A DNA stretch of 64,000 bases from Streptomyces sp. AV19 (GCF_015999245.1 NZ_JAEAMR010000004.1:237819-301818), one strand, 5' to 3'; positions 20,853-32,115 are shown, counted from the first letter of the stretch. Made by a program: numbers and translations. Notes: a model not told the origin generated them from the letters alone.

Positions 20853-21608
20853 GTGAGCGCGGGCGCGGGGAACGGCGTGGAGCAGGTGCTGCGCCAAGTG
20901 GCGCCCGGACGCTACGACGTCTACGAGGCGCTGCTGCGCTCGGTCGCCGAGGGACACCTGTGGATGCTGCTGTGGCACGGACAGGCCGGGTCGCCCGACG
21001 CGCAGTACGGGAACATGGAGGTCGACGGCCTCGGCTACGCCCCCTGCGTCACCTCCGACCGGGAGCTCGCCGCCAGCGGCTGGAACCGGGCCCACGAGGT
21101 CGTCCCCGGGCGCTCGTTGGCCGCCTCCCTCTACCCCGGCCGCTGGGGCCTGTGGCTCAACCCCCACGCGCCCGGCGGCGGCGTCGGCATCCCCTGGCTC
21201 GACCTGCGCCGCATCGCCGGCGGCCTGGACCGCCTGCCGGCCGGCCCGCTGCGCATCACCGAACCGGTCCTGGAGATCCCGCAGTTCTACGCGCTGCTCG
21301 CGCAGCACGCGGCGCGGACGCCCGCGGTGCGGGCGCTGCGGCGGGCGTGGGTCCAGCCGGCGGTCGGCGCCGCGTATCTGGCGATCGGGCTCGACCTGTA
21401 CGACACGTCCCAAGCCGCCGTGGAATCGGTGCGGTTGATGATGGGTCAGGTGATCGGCGCCGCACCGGAGGGGCTGCCGGTCTCGACCGTCGCCCTGTCG
21501 GACGAGTACGACCCGGTGGGGATGTGGATGCGGGCGCATGCGCGGCCGTTCTACGGGCATGAGGTGGGGCCGCAGGTGCCGTTGGCGGGGTACGGGTACC
21601 CGCACTAG
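20853..21608 (+). CDS. SseB-family C-terminal-domain protein, paralogue of the upstream gene
   Basis: A second SseB-like protein, about 251 residues from the GTG at 20853 (an in-frame GTG at 20820 would add 11). It has the N-terminal helix/strand region VEQVLRQVAPGRYDVYEALL and WMLLWHGQAG, then a SseB-type strand VTSDRELAASGWNRAHEVV, and a C-terminal region similar in type to the upstream protein (LAIGLDLYDTSQAAVESV). It follows that gene by 125 bp on the same strand, so they are probably co-transcribed. Function unknown. A composite intergenic repeat starts 29 bp after the stop. Confidence 0.82.
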   Translation: MSAGAGNGVEQVLRQVAPGRYDVYEALLRSVAEGHLWMLLWHGQAGSPDAQYGNMEVDGLGYAPCVTSDRELAASGWNRAHEVVPGRSLAASLYPGRWGLWLNPHAPGGGVGIPWLDLRRIAGGLDRLPAGPLRITEPVLEIPQFYALLAQHAARTPAVRALRRAWVQPAVGAAYLAIGLDLYDTSQAAVESVRLMMGQVIGAAPEGLPVSTVALSDEYDPVGMWMRAHARPFYGHEVGPQVPLAGYGYPH

Positions 21609-21637
21609 GCGGGTTGTTGTTGGGAGGGTGCCCCAGT

Positions 21638-21775
21638 CCCGCCCTTTCACCGTTTCTTCCGGGGCTGCGCCCCGGGCCCGTAATGCGGCTTCGCCGCGTT
21701 GACCGGGGGCTTCGCCCCCTGGGCCCCTGGAACCGCGCTTCGCGCGGTTGTCCTCAAACGCCGGACGGGCTGAAG
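21638..21775. repeat. Composite intergenic repeat, copy A
   Basis: Begins with the exact 17-mer CGCCCTTTCACCGTTTC (21640-21656), then short hairpins of the form GGGGCTTCGCCCC-like and CCGCGCTTCGCGCGG, and ends with the module GTCCTCAAACGCCGGACGGG. The same parts recur near 36.1, 41.1 and 49 kb. Confidence 0.85.
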
Positions 21776-21780
21776 TGCTC

Positions 21781-21828
21781 GCTGCCTCGCTGCCTCGCTG
21801 CCTCGCTGCCTCGCTGCCTCGCTGCCTC
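21781..21828. repeat. Six tandem copies of the 8-mer GCTGCCTC
   Basis: Six perfect GCTGCCTC units in a row, flanked by partial units. It lies in the gene-free interval 21609-22158, directly after repeat copy A. The rest of that interval (21835-22158) shows no gene; it must hold the promoter of the kinase at 22159. Confidence 0.95.
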
Positions 21829-22158
21829 GCTGCTCAAATGGTCGAGTCTATCGGACGGCTCGGAGGAGGGGGTCGGGTGCGGCGGCATGGGATCGATCGT
21901 ACCCTCGGCCCCACATGCCCCACCGGGCCCACCTGTTCGCGACTACGGCGCCGACCTGCGGACGCGGCCTGTCGCCCGCCGCGCGTCACCGGCTGAACCG
22001 CCCCGGGGCGTCCCGGAGTTATCCGAATGCGCCCTGCCGACCGACCGCCTAGGGTGACCGCATGCTTTGACGTCCGCCCGGCAGCCGGGCACCCCCATCG
22101 CACTCCTTCGATCGCCGCGTCCCCCCCGACCGACCCCGGCCCCGAAGGAGCCCTTTCC

Positions 22159-23100
22159 GTGCCCACATCCACGCCCACCTCCACCATCGCCGTCCCCGAC
22201 GCCTTCGCCGCGTCCTACGGAGCCCACGGCGCCGCCGAACGCGCCTGGCTCGCCGGGCTGCCCGACCTGGCCGCCGAGTTCCTGGACCGCTGGGGCCTGC
22301 GGGCCGACGGCCCGTCCGCCCACGGCATGGCCTCGCTCGTCGTACCCGTCGTCGTCCGGCACGACGGCACGCCCGCCGTGCTCAAGCTCCAGCAGCTCCG
22401 GGAGGAGACCGCGGGCGCGGCCGCCGGCCTGCGGGCGTGGGACGGCGACGGGATCGTCCGCCTGCTCGACCACGACGAGCCGACCGCCACGCAGCTGCTG
22501 GAACGCCTCGACGCGACGCGGCCCTTGTCCTCCCTCGCCGATGACGCCGATGACGACGCGGCCGTGGGCGTCCTGGGCGGACTGCTGGCCCGGCTCACGG
22601 CCGTGCCCGCCCCGCCGGGCCTGCGGCGGCTGTCCGACGTCGCCGGGGCGATGCTCGACCGGGTGCCCCGGGCGATGGAGGCGCTCCGGGACCCCGCCGA
22701 GCGGGAGTTGGTCCGCACCTGCGCCGCCGCCGTGGCCGAGCTCCTCGACGAACCCGGCGACCGCCTCCTGCACTGGGACCTGCACTACGACAACGTCCTC
22801 GCCGGGGACCGCGAGCCCTGGCTCGCCATCGACCCCGAACCGCTGGCCGGCGACCCCGGTTTCGAGCTGCTGCCGGCCCTCGACAACCGGTGGGACGCGG
22901 TGGTGGCGACGGGGGACGTCGCACGCGCGGTCCGGCGCCGGTTCGACCTGCTGACCGAGGCGCTGGGGCTGGAGCGCGGGCGGGCCGCCGGGTGGACGCT
23001 GGGGCGGGTGCTGCAGAACGTGCTGTGGGACGTCGAGGACGGGAAGGAGGCGCTGGACCCGGTCCAGGCCGCGGTCGCCGGGGCGTTGCCCGTCCGATGA
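22159..23100 (+). CDS. Aminoglycoside/hydroxyurea phosphotransferase-family kinase (APH(6)-like)
   Basis: A 313-residue kinase of the family that includes streptomycin 6-phosphotransferases and hydroxyurea phosphotransferase. Features: the PVVVRHDGTPAVLKLQ strand with the ATP-binding lysine, the catalytic loop LLHWDLHYDNVL with Asp207, and the metal-binding segment IDPEPLAGDPGFELLPAL, which is diagnostic for the group. The GTG at 22159 has GAAGGAG eight bases away. It is isolated from any antibiotic cluster, so it may be a chromosomal resistance gene or phosphorylate a metabolite; the substrate cannot be read from the sequence. Confidence 0.85.
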   Translation: MPTSTPTSTIAVPDAFAASYGAHGAAERAWLAGLPDLAAEFLDRWGLRADGPSAHGMASLVVPVVVRHDGTPAVLKLQQLREETAGAAAGLRAWDGDGIVRLLDHDEPTATQLLERLDATRPLSSLADDADDDAAVGVLGGLLARLTAVPAPPGLRRLSDVAGAMLDRVPRAMEALRDPAERELVRTCAAAVAELLDEPGDRLLHWDLHYDNVLAGDREPWLAIDPEPLAGDPGFELLPALDNRWDAVVATGDVARAVRRRFDLLTEALGLERGRAAGWTLGRVLQNVLWDVEDGKEALDPVQAAVAGALPVR

Positions 23101-23119
23101 CGACGGGTACCCTTCCTCG

Positions 23120-23722
23120 GTGACCTCCCTCCCCACCGACGCCGAGATCCGCGCCCTGCACGAGAAGTACGCGCCCTCGCGGGCCGCCTTCGAACTCGTC
23201 CACACGCACTGCGAGATCGTCCGTGACATCGCCCTCCAGCTCCTGTCCACCGACGGCCGGCACGCGCTCGACGCCGAACTCGTCCGCGTCGGCGCCCTGG
23301 TGCACGACATCGGCGTCTACCGGCTCCTCGGCGAGGACGGCTGGCTGGAGGGGGTCCCGTACGTCCGGCACGGCGTGCTCGGGCACGAGATCCTGCGGCA
23401 GGAGGGGTTCCCGGAGCGCCTGTGCCGGTTCTGCTCCTGCCACACGGGCGTCGGGATCAGCCGCGAGGACATCCGGCGGCAGGGGCTGGACCTGCCCGCC
23501 GCCGACTACCTGGCCGAGACGGGGGAGGAGCAACTGGTGATGTACGCGGACAAGTTCCACACCAAGTCCACTCCTCCCGCGTTCGTGTCGGCGGATGCCT
23601 ACGCCGCGCAGATCGGCCGCTTCGGCGCGGAGAAGGCCGTCGCCTTCGCGGAGCTGCGCGCGCGGTTCGGGGAGCCCGGGCTGGACGGGATCAGGGAGCG
23701 GTACGGATACGCGCCGGCGTGA
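23120..23722 (+). CDS. HD-domain phosphohydrolase
   Basis: A 200-residue metal-dependent phosphohydrolase of the HD superfamily. The metal ligands are seen in VHTHCEIVRDIA, GALVHDIGVYRL, VRHGVLGHEIL and the terminal Asp in QLVMYADKFHTK. Substrate is unknown; small HD proteins of this type often act on nucleotides. The GTG at 23120 begins 19 bp after the kinase stop, so both are likely one transcript. The last 32 bp overlap the 3' end of an MFS remnant on the other strand. Confidence 0.88.
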   Translation: MTSLPTDAEIRALHEKYAPSRAAFELVHTHCEIVRDIALQLLSTDGRHALDAELVRVGALVHDIGVYRLLGEDGWLEGVPYVRHGVLGHEILRQEGFPERLCRFCSCHTGVGISREDIRRQGLDLPAADYLAETGEEQLVMYADKFHTKSTPPAFVSADAYAAQIGRFGAEKAVAFAELRARFGEPGLDGIRERYGYAPA

Positions 23723-23960
23723 GGGCGGCCGTCGCCAGGGCGAGGGCCACGAGGAGGGCGGCGGCCCACAGCGGGGAGCGGCCGCCCAGACCCGCGTCGA
23801 GGGCGGCGCCGCCCAGCCACGGCCCGGCTGCCGCGCCCGTGTTGAGAGCCGCCGTGGCGAAGGCCCCCGCGAGGGTCGGGGCACCGGCCGCCGCGTAGAG
23901 GGCGCGGGCGATCAGGGTGGAGCCGACGGCGAACGCGAGTGTCCCCTGGAGCGGACCGAG
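23691..23960 (-). pseudogene. C-terminal remnant of an MFS transporter
   Basis: Only the last ~89 residues are left: LGPLQGTLAFAVGSTL, then APTLAGAFATAALNTGAAAG and PWLGGAALDAGLGGRSPLW, which match the final two or three helices of Cmx/CmlR-type sugar or drug efflux permeases. The open frame continues to 24062 but without transporter similarity, and the gene at 24061 on the other strand occupies the place where the body of the transporter would be. It is therefore a deletion remnant rather than a functional gene. It overlaps the end of the HD gene by 32 bp. Confidence 0.75.
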
Positions 23961-24060
23961 GGCGGCTGCTCCAGCTGGAACCCGCCGCCATATCCCCAAA
24001 CCCCTTCCGTCCGTTCCGTTTTGCTGCGCGCGCCCCGCCGCGACCTCCATGCTGGGTGGC

Positions 24061-25197
24061 ATGTCCGATCACAGTGAGCAAGTGCCGGGTTACCGACAGA
24101 TCAGGATGACGGTGCCGACCGCCCCGGTAGCGGCCCTGGCCGACGAGGAGGCCTGGCGGGCGCGGGACGGCTACCCGGACATCCTGGGTGCCGGGGGCGC
24201 GGTGTTCGGGGTGGCCCGGGAGCGCGGGGCGGGTGGCTGGGAGATCCTCTCCCACCTCGGCGACCACGCCCCGCAGGACGCCAGGGACACCCTCGCCTCG
24301 CACTTCCGCAAGCTCGAGCAGGACGCGCGGGCCGCCGGCGACCGCGCCCTGCGCGAGGAGTGCGCCGCCGCGTACGAGCTCCTGGACTGGGAAGCCATCG
24401 ACGAGTTGACCGTCCACGGCTGCCGCTACCGGGTGGTGCGCGGGGAGCGGTTCATCCGCATGGGGCCCGACGGCCCCGAACCCCCGCGTCCCTCCGACCC
24501 GGATCCGGCGAGACCGGGCCACGGTCACCGGGTCCCCGACCCCGTGGACGGCTTCGTCGTCGACACGGTCACGGCCACGGGCATGTCCGAGGGGATCCTC
24601 AAGGCGGAGCTGCTCTCCCTGGTGCGCAAGCCCGGCACCGTACCGGCCGACGTCCGCGACGACTCGATGCGGGCCGCGCACACCCACCCCGGAGGGGTGC
24701 TGCTGCCCGCCACGTTCATGATCGCGGAGCGGGTGGGCGGCCAGTGGGAGCCGGTCACCAGCGGCAGCAAGAACCCGCAGGCGGCCCGCGACACCCTGAC
24801 GATGGACCTGCGCGTGATGGCCCCGGTGATGCGGCGGCTGGGCACCCGCGAACGCGCGGAGTACGCCCGGGCCGCCGACCGCCTCGACGCGGACCGGGCC
24901 GACGAACTGCGGGTCATGGAGCGCCTGTTCCGGGTCGTCCGCGTCGAACGCCTCGTCCGCGTGGGCCCGGACGGTCCGGAGGGCCCGCGCCCGTCCGACC
25001 CCGACCCCCAGCCCCCGGTCCTGGTGCACGACCGGCAGCTGAAGGAGCAGGGCCTGCTCCGGGACGAGGGCGAGGGCGAGGAGGAGGAACCGCCGGAGGA
25101 GCTCAAGGAGATGATGGCGCTCGCGGAGCGCGAGCGGGAGCGCCGCCGCCTGCGCGACGAGGCGGGCGGGGCGGACGGGGCGCGGGGCGCGTACTGA
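24061..25197 (+). CDS. DUF5954-type protein with an internal duplication, unknown function
   Basis: A 378-residue soluble protein that I assign from memory to the DUF5954 family of Streptomyces. The sequence contains two related halves, each ending in a near-repeat: RYRVVRGERFIRMGPDGPE with PRPSDPDP, and FRVVRVERLVRVGPDGPE with PRPSDPDP. The C-terminus is highly charged (EGEGEEEEPPEEL then ERERERRRL), probably a helix or disordered tail. No membrane segment or catalytic motif is evident. The ATG at 24061 follows GGGTGGC; an in-frame ATG at 24049 adds four residues. Confidence 0.7.
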   Translation: MSDHSEQVPGYRQIRMTVPTAPVAALADEEAWRARDGYPDILGAGGAVFGVARERGAGGWEILSHLGDHAPQDARDTLASHFRKLEQDARAAGDRALREECAAAYELLDWEAIDELTVHGCRYRVVRGERFIRMGPDGPEPPRPSDPDPARPGHGHRVPDPVDGFVVDTVTATGMSEGILKAELLSLVRKPGTVPADVRDDSMRAAHTHPGGVLLPATFMIAERVGGQWEPVTSGSKNPQAARDTLTMDLRVMAPVMRRLGTRERAEYARAADRLDADRADELRVMERLFRVVRVERLVRVGPDGPEGPRPSDPDPQPPVLVHDRQLKEQGLLRDEGEGEEEEPPEELKEMMALAERERERRRLRDEAGGADGARGAY

Positions 25198-25351
25198 GGG
25201 TGCGGGCCGCTCCGGCCCGGTGGCGCCGGCGCCCGTCCTCGGCTCCGGGTCCGGGCGCGGCGGCCCCGTGTACCGCCCGTGGCGGCGCGGGCGGGGCCGG
25301 GCGGTGAGTGGCATCCTGACCGCAGCAGGCGATCTTCAAGGAGGCAGATCG

Positions 25352-26266
25352 ATGAAGGCGGTACGCATCCACGAACGGGCGGGGGCCGAGGCGCTGGTGG
25401 TGGAGGAGGCGCCCTACCCGAAGGCCGCGGAGAACGACGTGATCGTCCGGGTGCACGCGGCCTCGTTCACCCCCGGCGAGCTCGACTGGCCCGGCACCTG
25501 GGAGGACCGGGCCGGACGGGACCGCACCCCCGTGATCCCCGGCCACGAGGTCTCCGGCGAGGTGGCCGAACTCGGCTACGGGACCACCGGACTGACGGTA
25601 GGTCAGCGAGTGTTCGGCCTCACGGACTGGACCCGGGACGGCACGCTCGCGGAGTACGTGGCCGTCGAGGCGCGCAACCTGGCGCCGCTGCCCGCCGCCG
25701 TCGACCACGTCACGGCCGCCGCCCTGCCGATGGCCGGGCTGACGGCCCGTCAGGCCCTGTTCGACCACGGCGGTCTGCGGGCCGGGCAGACGGTGCTGGT
25801 GCACGGGGCCGGGGGAGCGGTGGGGCACGTCGCGGTGCAGCTGGCCCGCGAGGCGGGGGCCGTCGTCGTCGGCACGGGACGGGAACGCGACCGTGCCGCG
25901 GTCCTGGAGGCCGGCGCGGAGCGCTTCGTCACCCTGGACGGCCGCTTCGAGGAGGAGGTGGGGCAGGTGGACGTCGTCATGGACGTGATCGGCGGGGACA
26001 TCCTGGACCGTTCGGCGGCGGTCGTACGGGCCGGCGGGACGCTCGTCACCATCTCCGCGCCGCCGAAGGTGCGGCCGGTGGACGGCCGCGCGGTCTTCTT
26101 CGTGGTCGAGGCGGACCGGAGGCAGCTGGAGGAGCTGGCGGGGTGGGTGCGGGAGGGGAGGCTGGTGCCGCGGGTGGGGTCGGTGAGGCCGCTGGATGAG
26201 ACGCGGGACGCCTTCCTCGGCAAGGGGCGGGTGCCCGGGAAGTCGGTGGTGCGGGTGGTGGAGTGA
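25352..26266 (+). CDS. NADP-dependent quinone oxidoreductase/zinc-less alcohol dehydrogenase
   Basis: A 304-residue medium-chain reductase. It has the GroES-like N-domain (VHAASFTPGELDWPG, VIPGHEVSGEVAELG) and a Rossmann domain with VLVHGAGGAVGHVAVQLAR. The cysteine and histidine ligands for catalytic zinc are not present, so a quinone- or enone-reducing activity is more likely than alcohol oxidation. AAGGAGG lies eight bases before the ATG. It converges on the damaged epimerase gene; its stop is 63 bp from that gene's stop. Confidence 0.9.
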   Translation: MKAVRIHERAGAEALVVEEAPYPKAAENDVIVRVHAASFTPGELDWPGTWEDRAGRDRTPVIPGHEVSGEVAELGYGTTGLTVGQRVFGLTDWTRDGTLAEYVAVEARNLAPLPAAVDHVTAAALPMAGLTARQALFDHGGLRAGQTVLVHGAGGAVGHVAVQLAREAGAVVVGTGRERDRAAVLEAGAERFVTLDGRFEEEVGQVDVVMDVIGGDILDRSAAVVRAGGTLVTISAPPKVRPVDGRAVFFVVEADRRQLEELAGWVREGRLVPRVGSVRPLDETRDAFLGKGRVPGKSVVRVVE

Positions 26267-26329
26267 GGGGGTGCCCTCTCTGGGGGAGGGTCGGGGCGCA
26301 TCTCACCCACGGCTCCGCCGGGGCATACG

Positions 26330-27281
26330 TCACCCACCCAATAACCCCCGCTCCTCCTCCCCCGAGAAACCCACCGACAACTCCGGCTCCCCCCGCCCCC
26401 GATCCCACTCCCGCACATCCCGCACCGTCACCTCCAACGGCGTCGCCGGCAGCCCCGCCGCCCGCGCCCGTGCAGCGCTCCGCTGCTGCGTCGCCCAGCA
26501 CTCCCGCACCAGCGGGAACATCGGAGGCACCTCCTCCGGAAACACCCGGACGAGGTCCACCTCGGAGGCCGCCACCCGCGCGCACGTCTCGATCAGGCCG
26601 CCCAGAGTCACCGGCTCCGCCGGGCCCACCGCCTGGAAGGCGCCGGCCCGGTCGTCGGCGAGCAATCGCACGACCAGACGGGCCAGATCGCGTACGTCCA
26701 GCACCTGCACCGGCTGCCGGGGATCCGTCGGCACGGCCACCCGCCCGCCCCGGGCGGCCCGCCGCACCCAGTAGACGAAGGTGCCCATCGGGTCGTACGG
26801 CCCGACCACCTTCCCCGGCCGCACGATCGTCGCCCGCTCCCCGTACCGCGCGAGGACGTCGTCCTCGCAGGCCACCTTGAACGGGCCGTACGTCGAGCCG
26901 TCGAGGACCTCCGTGTCGCGGACCGGCCGCCGCCGCGGCGCGGATTCGTCCGAGCCGGGCGCCAGCCCCTCCGTCTCGTACACCGCGTGTGCTGGAGACG
27001 AACAGATACCGCCCGACCCGGTCGCCGAGCGCGTCCATCGCCTGCCCGACGTGCCGCGGCAGGAAGCCGCTGACGTCGACGACCGCGTCCCAGCGGCCGC
27101 TGCCGCGCAGCGCGGCGCAGTCCCCGGCGTCGCGGTCGCCGAGGAGCCTCGGCACCTCGGGGAACAGGCCGGCCCCGGTCCGGCCCCGGTTGAACAGGGT
27201 CACCGAGGAGCCGGCCCGCAGGGCCTCCGTCACGACGGCACGGCCCACGAACGAGGTGCCGCCCAGCACGAGCAGTCGCAT
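26330..27281 (-). pseudogene. NAD-dependent epimerase/reductase (extended SDR), frameshifted
   Basis: The N-terminal frame begins MRLLVLGGTSFVGRAVVTEA (NAD(P)-binding GGxxxxG) and runs to RYLFVSST. At 26984-26990 the frame breaks by one extra base; the continuation, VYETEGLAPGSDE, then TYGPFKVACE with the catalytic-type Tyr/Lys, VRPGKVVGPYDP and so on, is read one frame over and ends at 26330. Removing one base restores an epimerase of about 316 residues. It resembles the chloroplast-RNA-binding-like/isoflavone-reductase-like epimerases of Streptomyces. Because the coding signal is intact on both sides, a recent mutation or a sequencing error is likely. Divergent from the HD gene at 27408. 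Confidence 0.85.
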
Positions 27282-27407
27282 GGCCGCGACCCTACGCCCG
27301 CCCCGGGCGCCCCTGTCCAGGCCCCGGCAGCCAAGATCGTCCGCCCGGTCCGGCGGCGTCTAGGATGCCGATGATCAGCCGATGCCCCGTCGCACCCCGG
27401 GAACAGG

Positions 27408-28070
27408 ATGGACGCCGACCTGCGCCGCCTGCACGACTTCATCACCTTCACCGCCCGCCTCCGCGAGGTCGAACGGCGCAACAACGCCACCCCCTCGCGC
27501 CGGGAGAGCGTGGCCGAGCACTCCTGGCACCTCGCGATGGTCTGCTGGACCCTGCACGCCCGCTTCGAGCGGGAGTGCGGCCACTCCCTCGACCTCGGCA
27601 GGATGATCAAGATGTGCCTGCTGCACGACGTCGTGGAGATCGAGACCGGGGACCCGTCGGCCTGGCACCGGGACGGCGCCGCCGACGCGGACAAGGCGCG
27701 CGCCGAGGAGGAGGCGGCCCGGCGCCGCTTCGCCGGCCTCCCCGGCGGGCTCGGCGCCGAGCTGCTCGCCCTGTGGGAGGAGTACGAGCGCGGCGAGACG
27801 CCCGAGGCGCGCCTGGTGCGCGGCGCGGACCGGCTCAACCCGGCGCTGATGCGCTGCCTGACCGGTCAGGGCTGGGCGGACGTGGACGCGGACGCCGCCG
27901 CGCTCGACCGGCTGCAGCTGCCCCGGGTCGGCGTCAGCGGGACGCTCGCCGCGTTGTACCGCGAGGTACGGGACACCGCCGTGGCGCGCGGGCTGCTCGA
28001 CGACAACCCACGGCTCGACGGCAACCCACGGCTCAACGACAGCCCACGGCTCGACGGCAACCCACAGTGA
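27408..28070 (+). CDS. HD-domain protein of the YfbR/HDDC2 type
   Basis: A 220-residue HD hydrolase. The arrangement ESVAEHSWHLAMVCWTL, MIKMCLLHDVVEIETGD and ARLVRGADRLNPALM matches the YfbR/HDDC2 group, which dephosphorylates deoxyribonucleoside 5'-monophosphates. The C-terminus carries four degenerate six-residue repeats (LLDDNP, RLDGNP, RLNDSP, RLDGNP), encoded by 18-bp tandem units and not part of the family. The ATG at 27408 follows GGAACAGG. The PAP2 gene follows after 164 bp. Confidence 0.87.
   Translation: MDADLRRLHDFITFTARLREVERRNNATPSRRESVAEHSWHLAMVCWTLHARFERECGHSLDLGRMIKMCLLHDVVEIETGDPSAWHRDGAADADKARAEEEAARRRFAGLPGGLGAELLALWEEYERGETPEARLVRGADRLNPALMRCLTGQGWADVDADAAALDRLQLPRVGVSGTLAALYREVRDTAVARGLLDDNPRLDGNPRLNDSPRLDGNPQ
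27993..28064 (+). repeat. Four 18-bp tandem repeats ending the HD gene
   Basis: Units at 27993, 28011, 28029 and 28047; the second and fourth are identical (CGGCTCGACGGCAACCCA) and the others differ at a few bases. Because 18 is a multiple of three, changes in copy number alter only the tail length. Confidence 0.9.
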
Positions 28071-28234
28071 CGGCAGAGGCACCGGGCGTACGGACTTGGG
28101 GGCCCACCCGCTCTCGCGTGTACTTTTTGATGTACGGGCCGCGCCGATCACCGCTCGGGCGCGGCACCGAACTCGTCATTCCGTGCGTGCAGCCGACCAG
28201 GCGCCGCCATGCCGATACGAAGGACGCCCCACCC

Positions 28235-29020
28235 ATGCCCTACGTGCGCCACTGGTTGCGCAACTCCGTCCTGTTGTTCGCGGCAGCGATCGTGCTCGGG
28301 CTGGTCGCCGCGCACACCTCGCTGATCCAGCCGCACGACCTGGACCTGGACCGCACGATCCAGACCAACACCCGCACCGGCTGGCTGAACGACGTCATGG
28401 AGGGGGTCAGCTACCTGGCCTCCCCGGTCGCGGGAGTGATCATCCTCGCGATCTGGTGCGGCTGGCTGCTGTTCGTCCGGCGCCGCCCGATCACGGCCTC
28501 CGCCACCTTCCTGGTGGTCGCGGTCGGCTGGAACAGCACCCAGGTCGCCAAGGCCGTCGTCGCCCGGAACCGGCCGCCCCGGCAGTTCATGCTCGACCCC
28601 GAGATCGGCTCCAACAGCTTCCCCAGCGGCCACACCGCCTTCACCGTCGCGGTCGCGGTCGCCGTCTACTTTCTCTTCCGCAACTCCCGCCACCGCCGTA
28701 CCGTCGCCGTCCTCGGCGTGTGCGCCGTGCTGCTGGTCGCCTTCTCCCGGATGTACGTCGGCGCCCACTACCCGACCGACACCTTCGGCTCGGTGCTGGT
28801 CGCCGGCTCGGCGATCCTCTTCGTCACCGGCGTGTGGCACGCCTGGCTGCTGCCGCGGCTGGACCGGATCCCGGTGGTGGGCCCGCTGCTGGGCCGCTTC
28901 GGGCTGGAGGAGGAGCGGGCCGAGCTCGCCGCGCGGCAGGACGGCGGCGGGTATCCCGGCGTCCCGGGCCCCGGCGGCCCGCGCCGCCCCGGACGCCACC
29001 GCAGGCACGCGGCCCGCTGA
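28235..29020 (+). CDS. PAP2-family membrane phosphatase
   Basis: A 261-residue integral membrane phosphatase with about six hydrophobic segments. The three PAP2 motifs are present: KAVVARNRPPRQ, the loop PSGHTAFTVAVAV, and SRMYVGAHYPTDTFGS with the catalytic His. Likely substrates are undecaprenyl pyrophosphate, phosphatidic acid or another lipid phosphate. The basic Pro/Gly tail (after GRFGLEEER) is cytoplasmic. The ATG at 28235 follows GAAGGACG. A strong hairpin follows the stop. Confidence 0.92.
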   Translation: MPYVRHWLRNSVLLFAAAIVLGLVAAHTSLIQPHDLDLDRTIQTNTRTGWLNDVMEGVSYLASPVAGVIILAIWCGWLLFVRRRPITASATFLVVAVGWNSTQVAKAVVARNRPPRQFMLDPEIGSNSFPSGHTAFTVAVAVAVYFLFRNSRHRRTVAVLGVCAVLLVAFSRMYVGAHYPTDTFGSVLVAGSAILFVTGVWHAWLLPRLDRIPVVGPLLGRFGLEEERAELAARQDGGGYPGVPGPGGPRRPGRHRRHAAR

Positions 29021-29031
29021 CGCGCCGCCCC

Positions 29032-29068
29032 CGACGGCCCGCCGACTCCCCGGAGCGGCGGGCCGTCG
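29032..29068. terminator. Hairpin after the PAP2 gene
   Basis: CGACGGCCCGCCG (29032-29044) and CGGCGGGCCGTCG (29056-29068) are perfect 13-bp arms, 11 bp after the stop. Confidence 0.75.
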
Positions 29069-29222
29069 CCGTTCGCGGGGCCCCGAGGCGTCGCGGGAGG
29101 TTCCGGGGACCGCTCGCGCGCCCCCGTGAGCCGCTCCCGTCGCCCTACAAGCGGCTCCGGCGGCCCGCCATACTTGAGGGGGCCGGGGGAGCACGGCGAA
29201 TCGACGGGGGCGGCGGCGCGAG

Positions 29223-31696
<2,474 letters not shown>

Positions 31697-31700
<4 letters not shown>

Positions 31701-32115
31701 CGGTCGCCCTCGAACGCCTGCGCGACGGCGAGGCTGTCCTCATAGACGTGATGCCGTGTCACCAGCCCGCCCTCGACCGTCAGATGCAGCGCGAACCGCG
31801 ACCGGTAGGCCGCCCGGTCGGCCGCTCGGTCTGCCGTATCTCCCCGGTGACGACGGCGTCGTCCCCGTCCACGAGGATCCGCTCGATCCTCGTCCCCGCC
31901 TCTCCGGGCACGTGGTGCGCCGCGATCTCCCGGTAGTGGGCGGCGGCGTCCCGCGAACTCCTGCACCGGATCCAGGGCGTGGCCGCCCGCCCGTGCTCCG
32001 CCTCGGGCCGGTTCAGCTTCCAGTCGGCCCCGTCGGCGTACATCTCGGCGATGCGCTCGGGGTCGCCCTCGCCGATGCGGCGGAGCAGTTCTTCGACGGT
32101 GGCACGGGTGCTCAT
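31697..32115 (-). pseudogene. SnoaL-like/NTF2-fold protein, frameshifted
   Basis: From the ATG at 32115 the frame reads MSTRATVEELLRRIGEGDPE and a normal NTF2-like body (RIAEMYADGADWKLNRPEAE, HYREIAAHHVPGE) to VVTGEIRQTE. Between about 31800 and 31830 the frame changes by one missing base; the ending AYRSRFALHLTVEGGLVTRH and the tail to 31697 are in the next frame. Restored length is about 139 residues, normal for SnoaL-like ketosteroid isomerase-fold proteins. Its ATG overlaps the stop of the upstream transporter fragment by 4 bp (ATGA), showing that they once formed an operon. Either a mutated gene or a sequencing error. Confidence 0.8.

Noticed and set aside
22159..23100. Antibiotic biosynthetic cluster linked to the APH(6)-like kinase
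   Set aside because: Neighbours are housekeeping or unknown genes; no sugar or aminocyclitol genes.
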